Origin: Rothia aerolata
GTDB taxonomy: Bacteria; Actinomycetota; Actinomycetes; Actinomycetales; Micrococcaceae
Assembly (NCBI RefSeq): GCF_014635585.1
Contig: NZ_BMDC01000001.1
Span: 534,139 to 598,138 of the forward strand
Length of the DNA: 64,000 nucleotides
Direction of reading: 5' to 3'
The translations under genes and the position numbers were made by a program. Below are positions 7,440 through 14,499 of this stretch, piece after piece. The notes under the pieces were generated by a model. That model ran no database searches. It had not been told where the DNA came from and saw only the letters and a list, made by a program, of their open reading frames with translations. Every line of letters begins with the position of its first letter. Position 1 is the stretch's first letter.

Positions 7440-8338
7440 TAGCGGGTTGAAGCCGAGCCCTCTACCTCGCCGGTTGAGACGCGGAAGTCCCAGGGGTCGG
7501 TGTTGAGCTCCGATACCTTATAGTCAATGGCAAAGCCGCGCTGAGCAAGAAGATCTTTGAGCTTCTGGGCGGCTCCCGCCAGCCATACCCACTCGCTGGC
7601 CGCGTGAGAGCAGTCAATGAGCGCGGGCTTTCCACTGCCCTCAATCAGGGCTCTTTCTCGCAGTTCTGATGCGGGGTGATGCCGCAGATCAGCGGTTATA
7701 TACACGTCGGCCCCGGCGGCACGTACCGCGTCAAAGAGGGAATCGCCAGCGCCGCCGCACAGCGCCACCCGCTCTACGCTCAGGCGGGGGTCGCCTGCAA
7801 TTCTTAAGCCGCCTGCGGTGGCGGGCAGAATTTCCGCCAGTTTCTCTGCCAGCTCTTTCAGAGTCAGAGGCTGGGCCAGGCGGCCCACCCGTCCCAGACC
7901 AACCTGCCGTACAGCGCCGTCCAGCTCCTGCTCCTTGGCCTCAGCGAGAACCTCAACATCGCGCAAGTCGAGGGCCGCAGCCAAAGCCTCGTTGACGCCG
8001 TCCACCGCAGCATCGGCGTTGGTGTGGGCGCCCAGCAGACCGCAGCGGTTCTCAATCAGGGTGTGTAGCACCGCGCCCTTGTAGTCGGTATCGGGAAGAA
8101 AATTGGCACCGCGCAACAGTAGCGGGTGGTGGGTAATCAGCAAACCGGCAGAATCCGCCGCGGCTTCTTCGGCGGTGGCCACCGTAGCATCAACGGCGAA
8201 ATTCACCCGCTCTACCGGGGTGCTGCGGCGGCCAGCCACCAGGCCGCTGGCATCCCAGCTCTCAGCCAGGTGGGCAGGGTAAAGCTCGTGAAAAGCATCA
8301 ACAACATCGCCCAGAGTGGGAGTCTTCAGAGTAGTCAT
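7436..8338 (-). CDS. Nif3-like dinuclear metal-centre protein
   Basis: 300 residues of the Nif3/YbgI family, sometimes named GTP cyclohydrolase I type 2; the physiological role is unsettled. Visible motifs are AESWDASGLVAG near the N-terminus, LLITHHPLLLRGA (metal-binding HHP), GLLGAHTNADAAVDGVNEAL, and towards the C-terminus VALCGGAGDSLFDAVRAAGAD and DLRHHPASE. The set of His, Asp and Glu ligands expected for the dinuclear site appears complete. Confidence 0.9.
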   Translation of the reverse strand: MTTLKTPTLGDVVDAFHELYPAHLAESWDASGLVAGRRSTPVERVNFAVDATVATAEEAAADSAGLLITHHPLLLRGANFLPDTDYKGAVLHTLIENRCGLLGAHTNADAAVDGVNEALAAALDLRDVEVLAEAKEQELDGAVRQVGLGRVGRLAQPLTLKELAEKLAEILPATAGGLRIAGDPRLSVERVALCGGAGDSLFDAVRAAGADVYITADLRHHPASELRERALIEGSGKPALIDCSHAASEWVWLAGAAQKLKDLLAQRGFAIDYKVSELNTDPWDFRVSTGEVEGSASTRY

Positions 8339-8420
8339 GGCTCTATTCTTTCACGGAATAAACAGGGCGGCACGCACGTTTGAACCAGTGAAAAGCAATC
8401 GGCAGAAAGGCATAAAAACA

Positions 8421-8945
8421 GTGCAGTCCTTTGTACTTGGCGGTGGATGCTTCTGGTGTATCGACGCCGTCTATCGCAACTTTCAGGGAATCCAGGAGAG
8501 CACCTGCGGCTACACCGGCGGGCACACCGAAAACCCCGACTACCGCAGTGTCTGTAGCGGAACCACAGGCCACGTTGAGGTAGACCGGGTGGTCTTTGAC
8601 GAATCGGTTATTCCTGCCGAGACCGTGCTCGATATTTTCTTTACCTCCCACGACCCCACCAGCTGGGACCGCCAGGGGGCAGATGTTGGTAGCCAGTACC
8701 GCTCGGCGCTCTACTACGAGAACGAAGAGCAAAAGCAACTCTTTGAAGCCGCCAAGGAGCGGGCAGAGAAGCTCTGGGGTAAGGAAATCGTGACCGTAAT
8801 CGAGCCCCTGGAAAAGTTCTGGGAGGCCGAGGATTACCACCAGAACTACTACGCTAACAATCCGTTTGCCGGTTACTGCCAGGCAATTATCAACCCGAAA
8901 ATTTCCAAGGCTCGCCAGAACTACTCTGAATATCTGCGTGGCTGA
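8421..8945 (+). CDS. msrA: Peptide-methionine (S)-S-oxide reductase
   Basis: Repairs methionine-S-sulfoxide using thioredoxin. 174 residues from GTG at 8421 (VQSFVLGGGCFWC); an ATG further upstream would overlap the Nif3-like gene on the other strand and add unconserved sequence. The catalytic cysteine is Cys10 in GGCFWC. CGYTGGH, TGHVEVDRVVFD, SHDPTSWDRQGADVGSQYRS and EDYHQNYY are classical MsrA blocks. It is preceded by GAAAGG. With yaaA it gives this part of the window an oxidative-stress flavour. Confidence 0.92.
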   Translation: MQSFVLGGGCFWCIDAVYRNFQGIQESTCGYTGGHTENPDYRSVCSGTTGHVEVDRVVFDESVIPAETVLDIFFTSHDPTSWDRQGADVGSQYRSALYYENEEQKQLFEAAKERAEKLWGKEIVTVIEPLEKFWEAEDYHQNYYANNPFAGYCQAIINPKISKARQNYSEYLRG

Positions 8946-9061
8946 GTAGCGGAAACAAGCAAAAATTACGCTACGTTGCTTGCGTCCTGGGGTGACGTAC
9001 CTTTTTCTAATAAAGTATGACAAAGAAGCGTAATGAAGAAGTCATAGAAAGGAAGACTCTC

Positions 9062-9997
9062 ATGGCAAAAATGTATAGCGACGTCACCGAGGTTATCGGC
9101 GGCACTCCCCTGGTTCGCCTGAACCGTCTCGATGCAGACCTGCCCGGCAACGTTGCCGTGAAGCTGGAATTCTACAACCCCGCAAACTCGGTTAAAGACC
9201 GTATCGGTAAGGCTATTATCGACGCCGCTGAGGCATCGGGCCAGCTCAAGCCCGGCGGCACCATCGTTGAGGGTACCTCGGGCAACACCGGTATCGCCCT
9301 GGCCATGGTTGGTGCTGCCCGCGGCTACAAGGTTATTCTGACCATGCCCGAAACCATGTCTACCGAGCGCCGAGTCATGCTGCGCGCCTACGGTGCAGAA
9401 ATCGTGCTGACCCCCGGTGCAGACGGCATGCGCGGTGCTGTTGAAAAGGCCCAGGAAATCGTCGATTCTACCGACAACGCCATTCTCGCCTCCCAGTTCT
9501 CCAACAAGGCTAACCCCGAGATTCACTACAAGACCACCGGCCCCGAGATTTGGGATGCCACCGACGGCAAGGTAGATGTTCTGGTTGCCGGTGTTGGTAC
9601 CGGTGGCACCGTCTCAGGTGCGGGCAAGTACCTCAAGGAGCAGAACTCCAACGTCAAGGTTGTTGCTGTTGAGCCCAAGGACTCCCCGCTGCTCTCCGGC
9701 GGTAAGGCTGGCCCCCACAAGATTCAGGGTCTGGGTGCTAACTTCATTCCTGACACTCTGGACCGCGAGGTGTACGACGCCGTCACCGCCGTCTCCGCTG
9801 AGGACGCCGTGGAAGCAGCTCGCTCCCTGGGTACCAAGGAAGGCATTCTGGGCGGTATCTCCGCCGGTGCAGCAATCTATGCAGCCCTGGAAGAAGCAAA
9901 GAAGTCAGAGAGCAAAGACAAGCTGATTGTGGCTATCGTTCCCGACTTCGGTGAGCGCTACATCTCTACCATTCTCTACGAAGACATCCGCGGCTAA
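9062..9997 (+). CDS. cysK: Cysteine synthase A (O-acetylserine sulfhydrylase)
   Basis: Makes L-cysteine from O-acetyl-L-serine and sulfide. 311 residues from the ATG after GAAAGGAAGA; the in-frame start at 9017 is ignored. The PLP lysine is in NPANSVKDRIG, the phosphate/substrate loop is EGTSGNTGIAL, and GVGTGGTVSGAG is the second PLP-phosphate loop. cysE, which makes its substrate, follows after a terminator. CysK and CysE usually form the cysteine synthase complex; the CysE C-terminal Ile normally anchors it, and this CysE does end in Ile. Confidence 0.96.
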   Translation: MAKMYSDVTEVIGGTPLVRLNRLDADLPGNVAVKLEFYNPANSVKDRIGKAIIDAAEASGQLKPGGTIVEGTSGNTGIALAMVGAARGYKVILTMPETMSTERRVMLRAYGAEIVLTPGADGMRGAVEKAQEIVDSTDNAILASQFSNKANPEIHYKTTGPEIWDATDGKVDVLVAGVGTGGTVSGAGKYLKEQNSNVKVVAVEPKDSPLLSGGKAGPHKIQGLGANFIPDTLDREVYDAVTAVSAEDAVEAARSLGTKEGILGGISAGAAIYAALEEAKKSESKDKLIVAIVPDFGERYISTILYEDIRG

Positions 9998-10026
9998 CAG
10001 TAGCCAATCTTTGAGCTGACTAGCTC

Positions 10027-10063
10027 AAAAGTGTGCCCCTTCCCGGTGAGGGGGCACACTTTT
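10027..10063 (+). terminator. Intrinsic terminator after cysK
   Basis: A 13-bp stem (AAAAGTGTGCCCC / GGGGCACACTTTT) with an 11-base loop, followed by a T-rich run. It separates cysK from cysE, so cysE probably has its own promoter in the ~100 bases that follow. Confidence 0.9.
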
Positions 10064-10166
10064 TATTTTCCGATTACAGTATTTTTCTGCCTAAAATGGG
10101 AATAGTTATGTGAGACTGTGGGTTGTATCTAACAGTTTTAGGCCCCTCAGCACACGGAGAGAGAAA

Positions 10167-10751
10167 ATGGCATTCTTTGAGCGTCTCAGCGAAGACCTAG
10201 CAACGGTTAAGTCTCATGATCCGGCTGCCCGTAGCAACCTAGAAATCATCATCAACTACTCAGGCATGCACGCTATCTGGATGCACCGGCTGGCTCATAA
10301 ACTCTGGCAGAAAGACTCCACCAAGCTGGCAGCCCGCACCCTCTCTCAGTTCTCCCGCTTTCTCACCGGTGTTGAAATCCACCCCGGAGCCACCATTGGC
10401 CGCCGCTTCTTCATCGACCACGGCATGGGCATCGTGATCGGCGAAACCGCCGAGGTGGGCGACGACGTCATGCTCTATCACCAGGTCACCCTGGGCGGCC
10501 GCTCCCTCGAGAAGGTCAAGCGCCACCCCACCATTGGCGACCGCGTAACCATCGGTACCGGTGCCAAGGTGCTCGGCCCCGTCACCATCGGCGCAGACTC
10601 GGCCATCGGCGGTAACGCGGTAGTGGTGCACGACCACCCGGCTGATTCGATTATCACCGGCATTCCCGCCAAGTCCAAGCCCCGCACCCCCGAGAAGAAG
10701 GAGCCGCTGGTGGACGCCGTCGAGTACATCGACCCCGCCATGTGGATTTAG
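10167..10751 (+). CDS. cysE: Serine O-acetyltransferase
   Basis: Acetylates L-serine with acetyl-CoA, the committing step of cysteine synthesis. 194 residues from the ATG with GGAGAG upstream. The N-terminal helical part ([20 protein letters not shown]) is short, as in Gram-positive CysE, and is followed by left-handed beta-helix hexapeptide repeats ([50 protein letters not shown]). The C-terminus ends in DPAMWI, whose terminal Ile is the residue that docks into CysK. Confidence 0.95.
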   Translation: MAFFERLSEDLATVKSHDPAARSNLEIIINYSGMHAIWMHRLAHKLWQKDSTKLAARTLSQFSRFLTGVEIHPGATIGRRFFIDHGMGIVIGETAEVGDDVMLYHQVTLGGRSLEKVKRHPTIGDRVTIGTGAKVLGPVTIGADSAIGGNAVVVHDHPADSIITGIPAKSKPRTPEKKEPLVDAVEYIDPAMWI

Positions 10752-10767
10752 TTTTTGGGTATAAGTA

Positions 10768-10797
10768 AGAGCCGCCGGGAGGTTTCCCGGCGGCTCT
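10768..10797 (+). terminator. Intrinsic terminator after cysE
   Basis: A 13-bp GC-rich stem (AGAGCCGCCGGGA / TCCCGGCGGCTCT) with a GGTT loop and a short following T run, between cysE and the convergent gnd gene. Confidence 0.8.
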
Positions 10798-10821
10798 TTG
10801 TGGTTTCAGGACGGCGCCCGT

Positions 10822-12306
10822 TTAGTGCACGTGCACGTCTGCGGCGTTGACCTCGCGGCGGTCGTCCTCGGTCCACATCACGTGGTAGTCGCCCTCTGCG
10901 TCAATGCGCTTGTAGGTGTGCGCACCGAAGTAATCGCGCTGGCCCTGAATTAGGGCAGCGGGCAGACGGTCGCGGCGCAGACCGTCGTAGTAGGAAAGGG
11001 AGGATGAGAAGACGGGCACCGGAATACCCAGAGCGGTTGCCTTAGCCACCACGCGGCGCCAGGAAGGAAGCAGGTCTTCCATCAGGGACTTGAAGCCCGG
11101 TGCCAGCAACATGTTGCTGGGAATGTTCTCGCCCGAGTAAGCCTCCATGATTTCACCCAGCAGTTCTGCACGGATAATGCAGCCTGCCCGCCACAGGGAG
11201 GCCACGACGTCGAGCTTGTAGGTCCAGCCGTACTGGTCGGCAGCTTCCTGGAGCATATCCAGGCCCTGAGCGTAGGCAACGAGCTTGGAGGCGAAGAGAG
11301 CCTTACGCACGTCTTCTACAAATTCTTCATCGGCATTGGCTACGCCGGTGGTTGCGATGAGGCCGGCGGGAAGCTCCTTCTGAGCTTCCTCGCGGGCTGC
11401 GGTGTTAGAAGAAGAAAGACCGCGTGCAAAAACCGACTCGGCAATACCGGTAATCGGGGTGCCCAGGTCAATGGCTGCCTGAACGGTCCAGCCACCGGTG
11501 CCCTTCTGGCCTGCCTGGTCAACGATAACGTCTACCAGGGGCTTGCCGGTCTGAGCATCAACCTGCTCCAGCACCTGAGAGGTAATCTCAATCAGGTAGG
11601 AGTTCAGTTCGGTCTCGTTCCAGGAGCGGAAAATCTTAGCCTGATCTGCCGGCTTAATACCGGCAACCGAGCGAAGAATATCGTAGGCCTCGCCGATCAC
11701 CTGCATGTCGGCATACTCAATACCGTTGTGAACCATCTTCACAAAGTGGCCCGCGCCGTCGGTGGAGAGCCAGGCACAGCAGGGAGCGCCGTCCTGGGGA
11801 GCCTTAGCCGCGATCTTCTCGAGCATGGGGCCCACAGACTCGTAGGACTTAGCGGAACCGCCGGGCATGATGGCGGGGCCCCACAGGGCGCCCTCTTCAC
11901 CACCGGAGACACCCACACCCACAAAGTGCAGGCCCTTCTCAGCCAGTTCTCGTTCGCGGCGGATGGTATCGGGGAAGTGGGAGTTACCGCCGTCGATAAT
12001 GATGTCGTCTTTATCCAGCAGGGGCGCCAGCTGCTCAATGACGGCGTCTACGGGCTGACCAGCCTTAACCATCACCAAGATACGGCGGGGAGACTCCAGA
12101 GAGTCCACCAGTTCCTGCAAGGTCTCAGTACGGATAAAGTCGCCCTCAGAACCATGAGCCTCAAGCAGAGCGTCAGTCTTCTCTACCGAGCGGTTGTGCA
12201 GGGCGACTGTGTATCCATTACGCGCCAGGTTACGAGCGAGGTTTGCACCCATCACTGCCAAACCGGTAACGCCAATCTGTGCCTTTTTTGAATTATTTTC
12301 AGTCAT
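10822..12306 (-). CDS. gnd: 6-phosphogluconate dehydrogenase, decarboxylating
   Basis: Oxidative pentose-phosphate enzyme giving ribulose 5-phosphate, CO2 and NADPH. 494 residues. The N-terminal Rossmann motif is GVTGLAVMGANLARNLARNG. GGNSHFPDTIRRERELAEKG, GVSGGEEGALWGPAIMPGG and FVKMVHNGIEYADMQ hold the substrate-binding and catalytic Lys and Glu residues; the C-terminal helical domain includes DQAGQKGTGGWT and the tail HTYKRIDAEGDYH. The length suits the long, NADP-dependent form. A 58-residue membrane-protein gene lies ~95 bases upstream on the same strand. Confidence 0.97.
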   Translation of the reverse strand: MTENNSKKAQIGVTGLAVMGANLARNLARNGYTVALHNRSVEKTDALLEAHGSEGDFIRTETLQELVDSLESPRRILVMVKAGQPVDAVIEQLAPLLDKDDIIIDGGNSHFPDTIRRERELAEKGLHFVGVGVSGGEEGALWGPAIMPGGSAKSYESVGPMLEKIAAKAPQDGAPCCAWLSTDGAGHFVKMVHNGIEYADMQVIGEAYDILRSVAGIKPADQAKIFRSWNETELNSYLIEITSQVLEQVDAQTGKPLVDVIVDQAGQKGTGGWTVQAAIDLGTPITGIAESVFARGLSSSNTAAREEAQKELPAGLIATTGVANADEEFVEDVRKALFASKLVAYAQGLDMLQEAADQYGWTYKLDVVASLWRAGCIIRAELLGEIMEAYSGENIPSNMLLAPGFKSLMEDLLPSWRRVVAKATALGIPVPVFSSSLSYYDGLRRDRLPAALIQGQRDYFGAHTYKRIDAEGDYHVMWTEDDRREVNAADVHVH

Positions 12307-12400
12307 GACTCAATCGTACGTTGTCTGCGCCAGCGGAAAGCCGTTTTTATGAATTTTTTCCAGAGGGTGAACGCATGTTCAGGGGCACAGTCCACTTCCC

Positions 12401-12577
12401 CTAAGGGCGGTCGTTGAAGAGAACCCAGAGGGCGGCGGCTCCAATCGCCAGGGCAATCAGGGCGAAGATTGACCACATCGTCACAAAAGTTCCCTGGCTG
12501 ATGAAGAAGAGGGAAATCAGCAACCAGGCCAGAGACAGGCCTACTGCGGTGAGGTGTCTGGGGCGAAAGTTATTCAA
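12401..12577 (-). CDS. Small two-segment membrane protein
   Basis: A 58-residue open frame beginning at TTG with AGAGGTAGCCC upstream. It starts MNNFRPRHLTAVG and has two hydrophobic segments (residues ~11-28 and ~33-53) joined by the short SQGTF turn, ending FNDRP. This resembles the many unnamed two-helix membrane proteins of actinobacteria; no function can be given. It is in line with gnd downstream. Support is the reading frame, two clean hydrophobic segments and a plausible ribosome-binding site; no homologue was checked. Confidence 0.6.
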   Translation of the reverse strand: MNNFRPRHLTAVGLSLAWLLISLFFISQGTFVTMWSIFALIALAIGAAALWVLFNDRP

Positions 12578-12660
12578 GGGCTACCTCTTACGATTGATGA
12601 TTCAAAACTGGGCTAACAGGTAGAAAAGTGTACCCTACCTCGGGCTACTCCTACTCCCGG

Positions 12661-12724
12661 TTTGTACAGGGTTGTCTCTTATGTACAGAGATACCGCTGT
12701 ACACCCGAGACAACCCTGTACAAA
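12661..12724. repeat. Nested inverted repeat with GTACA sites
   Basis: 18-base arms (TTTGTACAGGGTTGTCTC and its complement) enclose a smaller TGTACAG/CTGTACA hairpin. It lies immediately before noncoding element copy A and shares its GTACA core, so it may be part of the same module. Confidence 0.75.
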
Positions 12725-12732
12725 CTGCCAGG

Positions 12733-13141
12733 TTATTAGGGCAAATCTGTGTCCCCAGCAAACACACGAGAACCAACCCCACAGGTTAGCCCCATAAGCT
12801 AACCTCAGCTACACACCGCCCAAAATTCCAGCAACTGCGGTAGGGTACTTGAGTCTTGAGCTGAAACAGGCTCTCTCGCTACAAGCAGGTTCCAAGCGAT
12901 ACCCCAAAGTACAAGTAAGTTCCCACTGAAAGCCCAACAGTACAAGCGCAGTCCTTAGGGTACAAGCAAAGTCCCCGGGTACAAGACAATACTTGTACTC
13001 GGGGACCCTGCTTGTCCCTTTGGCTGCCCAGTAAGAAGAAACTTGTACCCTTCCCCAGCTGAGATCTCTCGAAAGGCCATTTTTATACCGAAAATCAGCC
13101 AAAAACGGTATAAAAATGGCCACTCGGTGATTCTGGCAACC
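12733..13141. repeat. Noncoding interspersed element, copy A
   Basis: Part of the gene-free stretch 12578-13447. It shares blocks in the same order with copy B at 31.2-31.6 kb: CAAATCTGTGTC (12742-12753), AAGAAGAAACTTGTACC (13033-13049) and AGCCAAAAACGGTA (13097-13110). Inside are phased GTACAAG half-sites (from ~12887 to 12990), an imperfect inverted repeat centred near 12990 (ACAAGCAAAGTCCCC against GGGGACCCTGCTTGT), and a perfect 16-bp hairpin at 13075-13090/13106-13121 (GGCCATTTTTATACCG arm). No convincing gene is present. Confidence 0.75.
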
Positions 13142-13172
13142 AGTGCAGTTATCCTGTTTCAACGAATTCATC

Positions 13173-13256
13173 GAGTCGCCGTTTCAGCGACGTTTCGCCG
13201 GTCAAGAACCGGCGAAACGTCGTCGAAGCGGCGATATGCAATCGAAGCGGCGACTC
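13173..13256. repeat. Nested hairpin array after element copy A
   Basis: A 15-bp perfect stem (CGACGTTTCGCCGGT, 13188-13202, with 13208-13222) lies inside an outer pairing of GAGTCGCCG (13173-13181) with CGGCGACTC (13248-13256). The short direct repeat TCGAAGCGGCGA occurs twice. There is no T-tract. Confidence 0.7.
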
Positions 13257-13302
13257 GGTGCACTGCCCCATTCTGGCAAAGTGACCGAGCACTGGTTTGA
13301 TG

Positions 13303-13364
13303 AGGAGCCGGCTTTTCTGCAAAGAGCCGCTTAATAAACGGCTCTTGTTCAGAAGCCGGCTCCT
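13303..13364. repeat. Palindromic element related to the one at 55.6 kb
   Basis: Outer arms AGGAGCCGGCTT (13303-13314) and AAGCCGGCTCCT (13353-13364) enclose an inner AGAGCCG/CGGCTCT hairpin. The layout and outer arms match the perfect palindrome at 55589-55654; the inner stem differs by a paired change (GAGCCG/CGGCTC here, GAACCG/CGGTTC there). Confidence 0.75.
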
Positions 13365-13418
13365 GACCGGGTGGGACACAGAGTTGCCCTATATCCCAAC
13401 AAAACCCTGAGCATACAA

Positions 13419-13444
13419 AAAAGCCCCGCCGAAGCGGGGCTTTT
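13419..13444 (-). terminator. Intrinsic terminator of tRNA-Val
   Basis: On the minus strand an 11-bp stem (AAAAGCCCCGC / GCGGGGCTTTT) closes on a TTCG tetraloop and runs into TTTTTT. It lies just downstream of the tRNA-Val 3' end. Confidence 0.92.
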
Positions 13445-13447
13445 GGT

Positions 13448-13523
13448 TGGTGGGTCCTACCGGGATCGAACCGATGACATCCACGGTGTAAACGTGGCGC
13501 TCTACCAGCTGAGCTAAAGACCC
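13448..13523 (-). tRNA. tRNA-Val (anticodon TAC)
   Basis: On the minus strand GGGTCTT pairs with the AGGACCC acceptor side, the D stem is GCTC/GAGC, the anticodon stem CCACG/CGTGG closes the loop TTTACAC (anticodon TAC), and the T arm has TTCGATC. CCA is encoded. Confidence 0.95.
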
Positions 13524-13703
13524 ATACCGTCTCTGCGATTTCGTTTCCTTCATCGCGGCGACAAGAAATACTATACGCACATGATTTTTTGGGCGCAAGT
13601 CAGAAACAGCCCATCAAGCAGAAAACAGGTTGTTCCACTTCACATAGTGCGCCAAAATCCCCGGAAAATCAAGGGGAAAGCGGAGCAAAAATTTTTTAAA
13701 AAA

Positions 13704-13728
13704 ATTCTCCGCCCCGGGGGCGGAGAAT
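13704..13728 (-). terminator. Intrinsic terminator of the DUF3052 gene
   Basis: A 12-bp stem (ATTCTCCGCCCC / GGGGCGGAGAAT) lies immediately downstream of the DUF3052 stop and is followed on the minus strand by a long T-rich run. Confidence 0.88.
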
Positions 13729-13736
13729 CAAAAGTC

Positions 13737-14153
13737 TTAGCGAACCTGCTTGGTCACCAGGCGGGTAGCCGCCCACTCTGGGCCAGCAGTCTCGGTGGTG
13801 GTCACGTGCAGACCGGCAACGGGAGCTGCCTCCTGAATATCCAGGGGCGAAACGTAGCCTTCCCTACCCGACTTGGGGGTCAGAAGCCAAATCACGCCAC
13901 CCTCGTCAAGGCTGCCCAGCACATCCATGAGGCCGTCGATGAGATCGCCGTCCTCTTCGCGCCACCAGAGCAGAACGGCGTCCACTACCTCCTGGTCATC
14001 TTCGTCCAGAAGTTCGGAGCCCACCAGAGCTTCCAGGGAGTCACGCAAGTCGAAATCGACGTCGTCGTCATACCCAAATTCCTGGATGAGATCCCCATCC
14101 TTGAAACCAAACTGGACTGCCGCTTGATCTGCAGCGGTCTTGGTCTCGCTCAC
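13737..14153 (-). CDS. DUF3052 family protein
   Basis: 138 residues of an actinobacterial conserved family of unknown function (DUF3052). Visible features are an acidic N-terminal half (FGYDDDVDFDLRDSLEALVG, DEDDQEVVDAVLLWWREEDG) and a C-terminal GVIWLLTPKSGREGYVSPLD block that resembles an alpha/beta sandwich core. It is divergent from aceE; the same neighbourhood occurs in mycobacteria (from memory), so a link to pyruvate metabolism has been considered but is not established. Confidence 0.87.
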   Translation of the reverse strand: MSETKTAADQAAVQFGFKDGDLIQEFGYDDDVDFDLRDSLEALVGSELLDEDDQEVVDAVLLWWREEDGDLIDGLMDVLGSLDEGGVIWLLTPKSGREGYVSPLDIQEAAPVAGLHVTTTETAGPEWAATRLVTKQVR

Positions 14154-14181
14154 TGATGTCCTCCTGAAAGTATCGTCTTAT

Positions 14182-14207
14182 CCGCACCCGAGAAGTCTCG
14201 GGTGCGG
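14182..14207. promoter_or_regulatory. 12-bp inverted repeat in the DUF3052/aceE divergent region
   Basis: CCGCACCCGAGA and TCTCGGGTGCGG are separated by two bases, 29 bases upstream of the DUF3052 start. It could be an operator or a leader hairpin. The rest of the 346-base region to aceE shows only the second repeat at 14406-14430. Confidence 0.45.
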
Positions 14208-14405
14208 CTGAAAATGGATTCTAAAAATCCCCTATAGAACTACTGAACACGGTGCACCCCGCTCACGCAACTAAACACGACCATTTGTGGGCAACTTTCT
14301 TGCAAGTTTGGTGTCTGTGACTGAAATGACCCTCAAGTTCAGCCCTCAGGGCAAGAATCTCTCAACCGTTATTTACCTTTTTGTGACAACATAGATGGTG
14401 ATACC

Positions 14406-14430
14406 GTTTTGGGTCTTTAGTACCCAAAAC
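14406..14430. promoter_or_regulatory. 9-bp inverted repeat in the aceE leader
   Basis: GTTTTGGGT and ACCCAAAAC are separated by seven bases, ~70 bases before the aceE start. The symmetry and position suit a repressor operator or an attenuator-like hairpin. There is no T-tract after it. Confidence 0.45.
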
Positions 14431-14499
14431 CTGTAGGGGTTGACTGCGAGGTAGCAGGCGGCCCTTACGCACACAATAACTACCGAGAGAGGTTAGCTA

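Noticed and set aside
12414-12623. 69-residue frame on the plus strand
   Set aside because: It is opposite the 58-residue membrane protein and has no ribosome-binding site or hydrophobic pattern of its own.
12880-13010. Spaced GTACAAG repeats as a possible CRISPR array
   Set aside because: The repeated core is only ~7 bases, spacing is irregular, an inverted copy follows, and there are no cas genes.
12809-13171. 120-residue open frame on the minus strand in element copy A, partly matched by a 102-residue frame at 31302-31610
   Set aside because: The similarity follows the DNA repeat. The substitutions between copies in this frame mostly change amino acids, the frames include the palindromes, and no plausible start sites were seen. 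A neighbouring frame (31445-31639) has more synonymous changes, but it is broken in the partial copy by a stop codon, so no gene is called.
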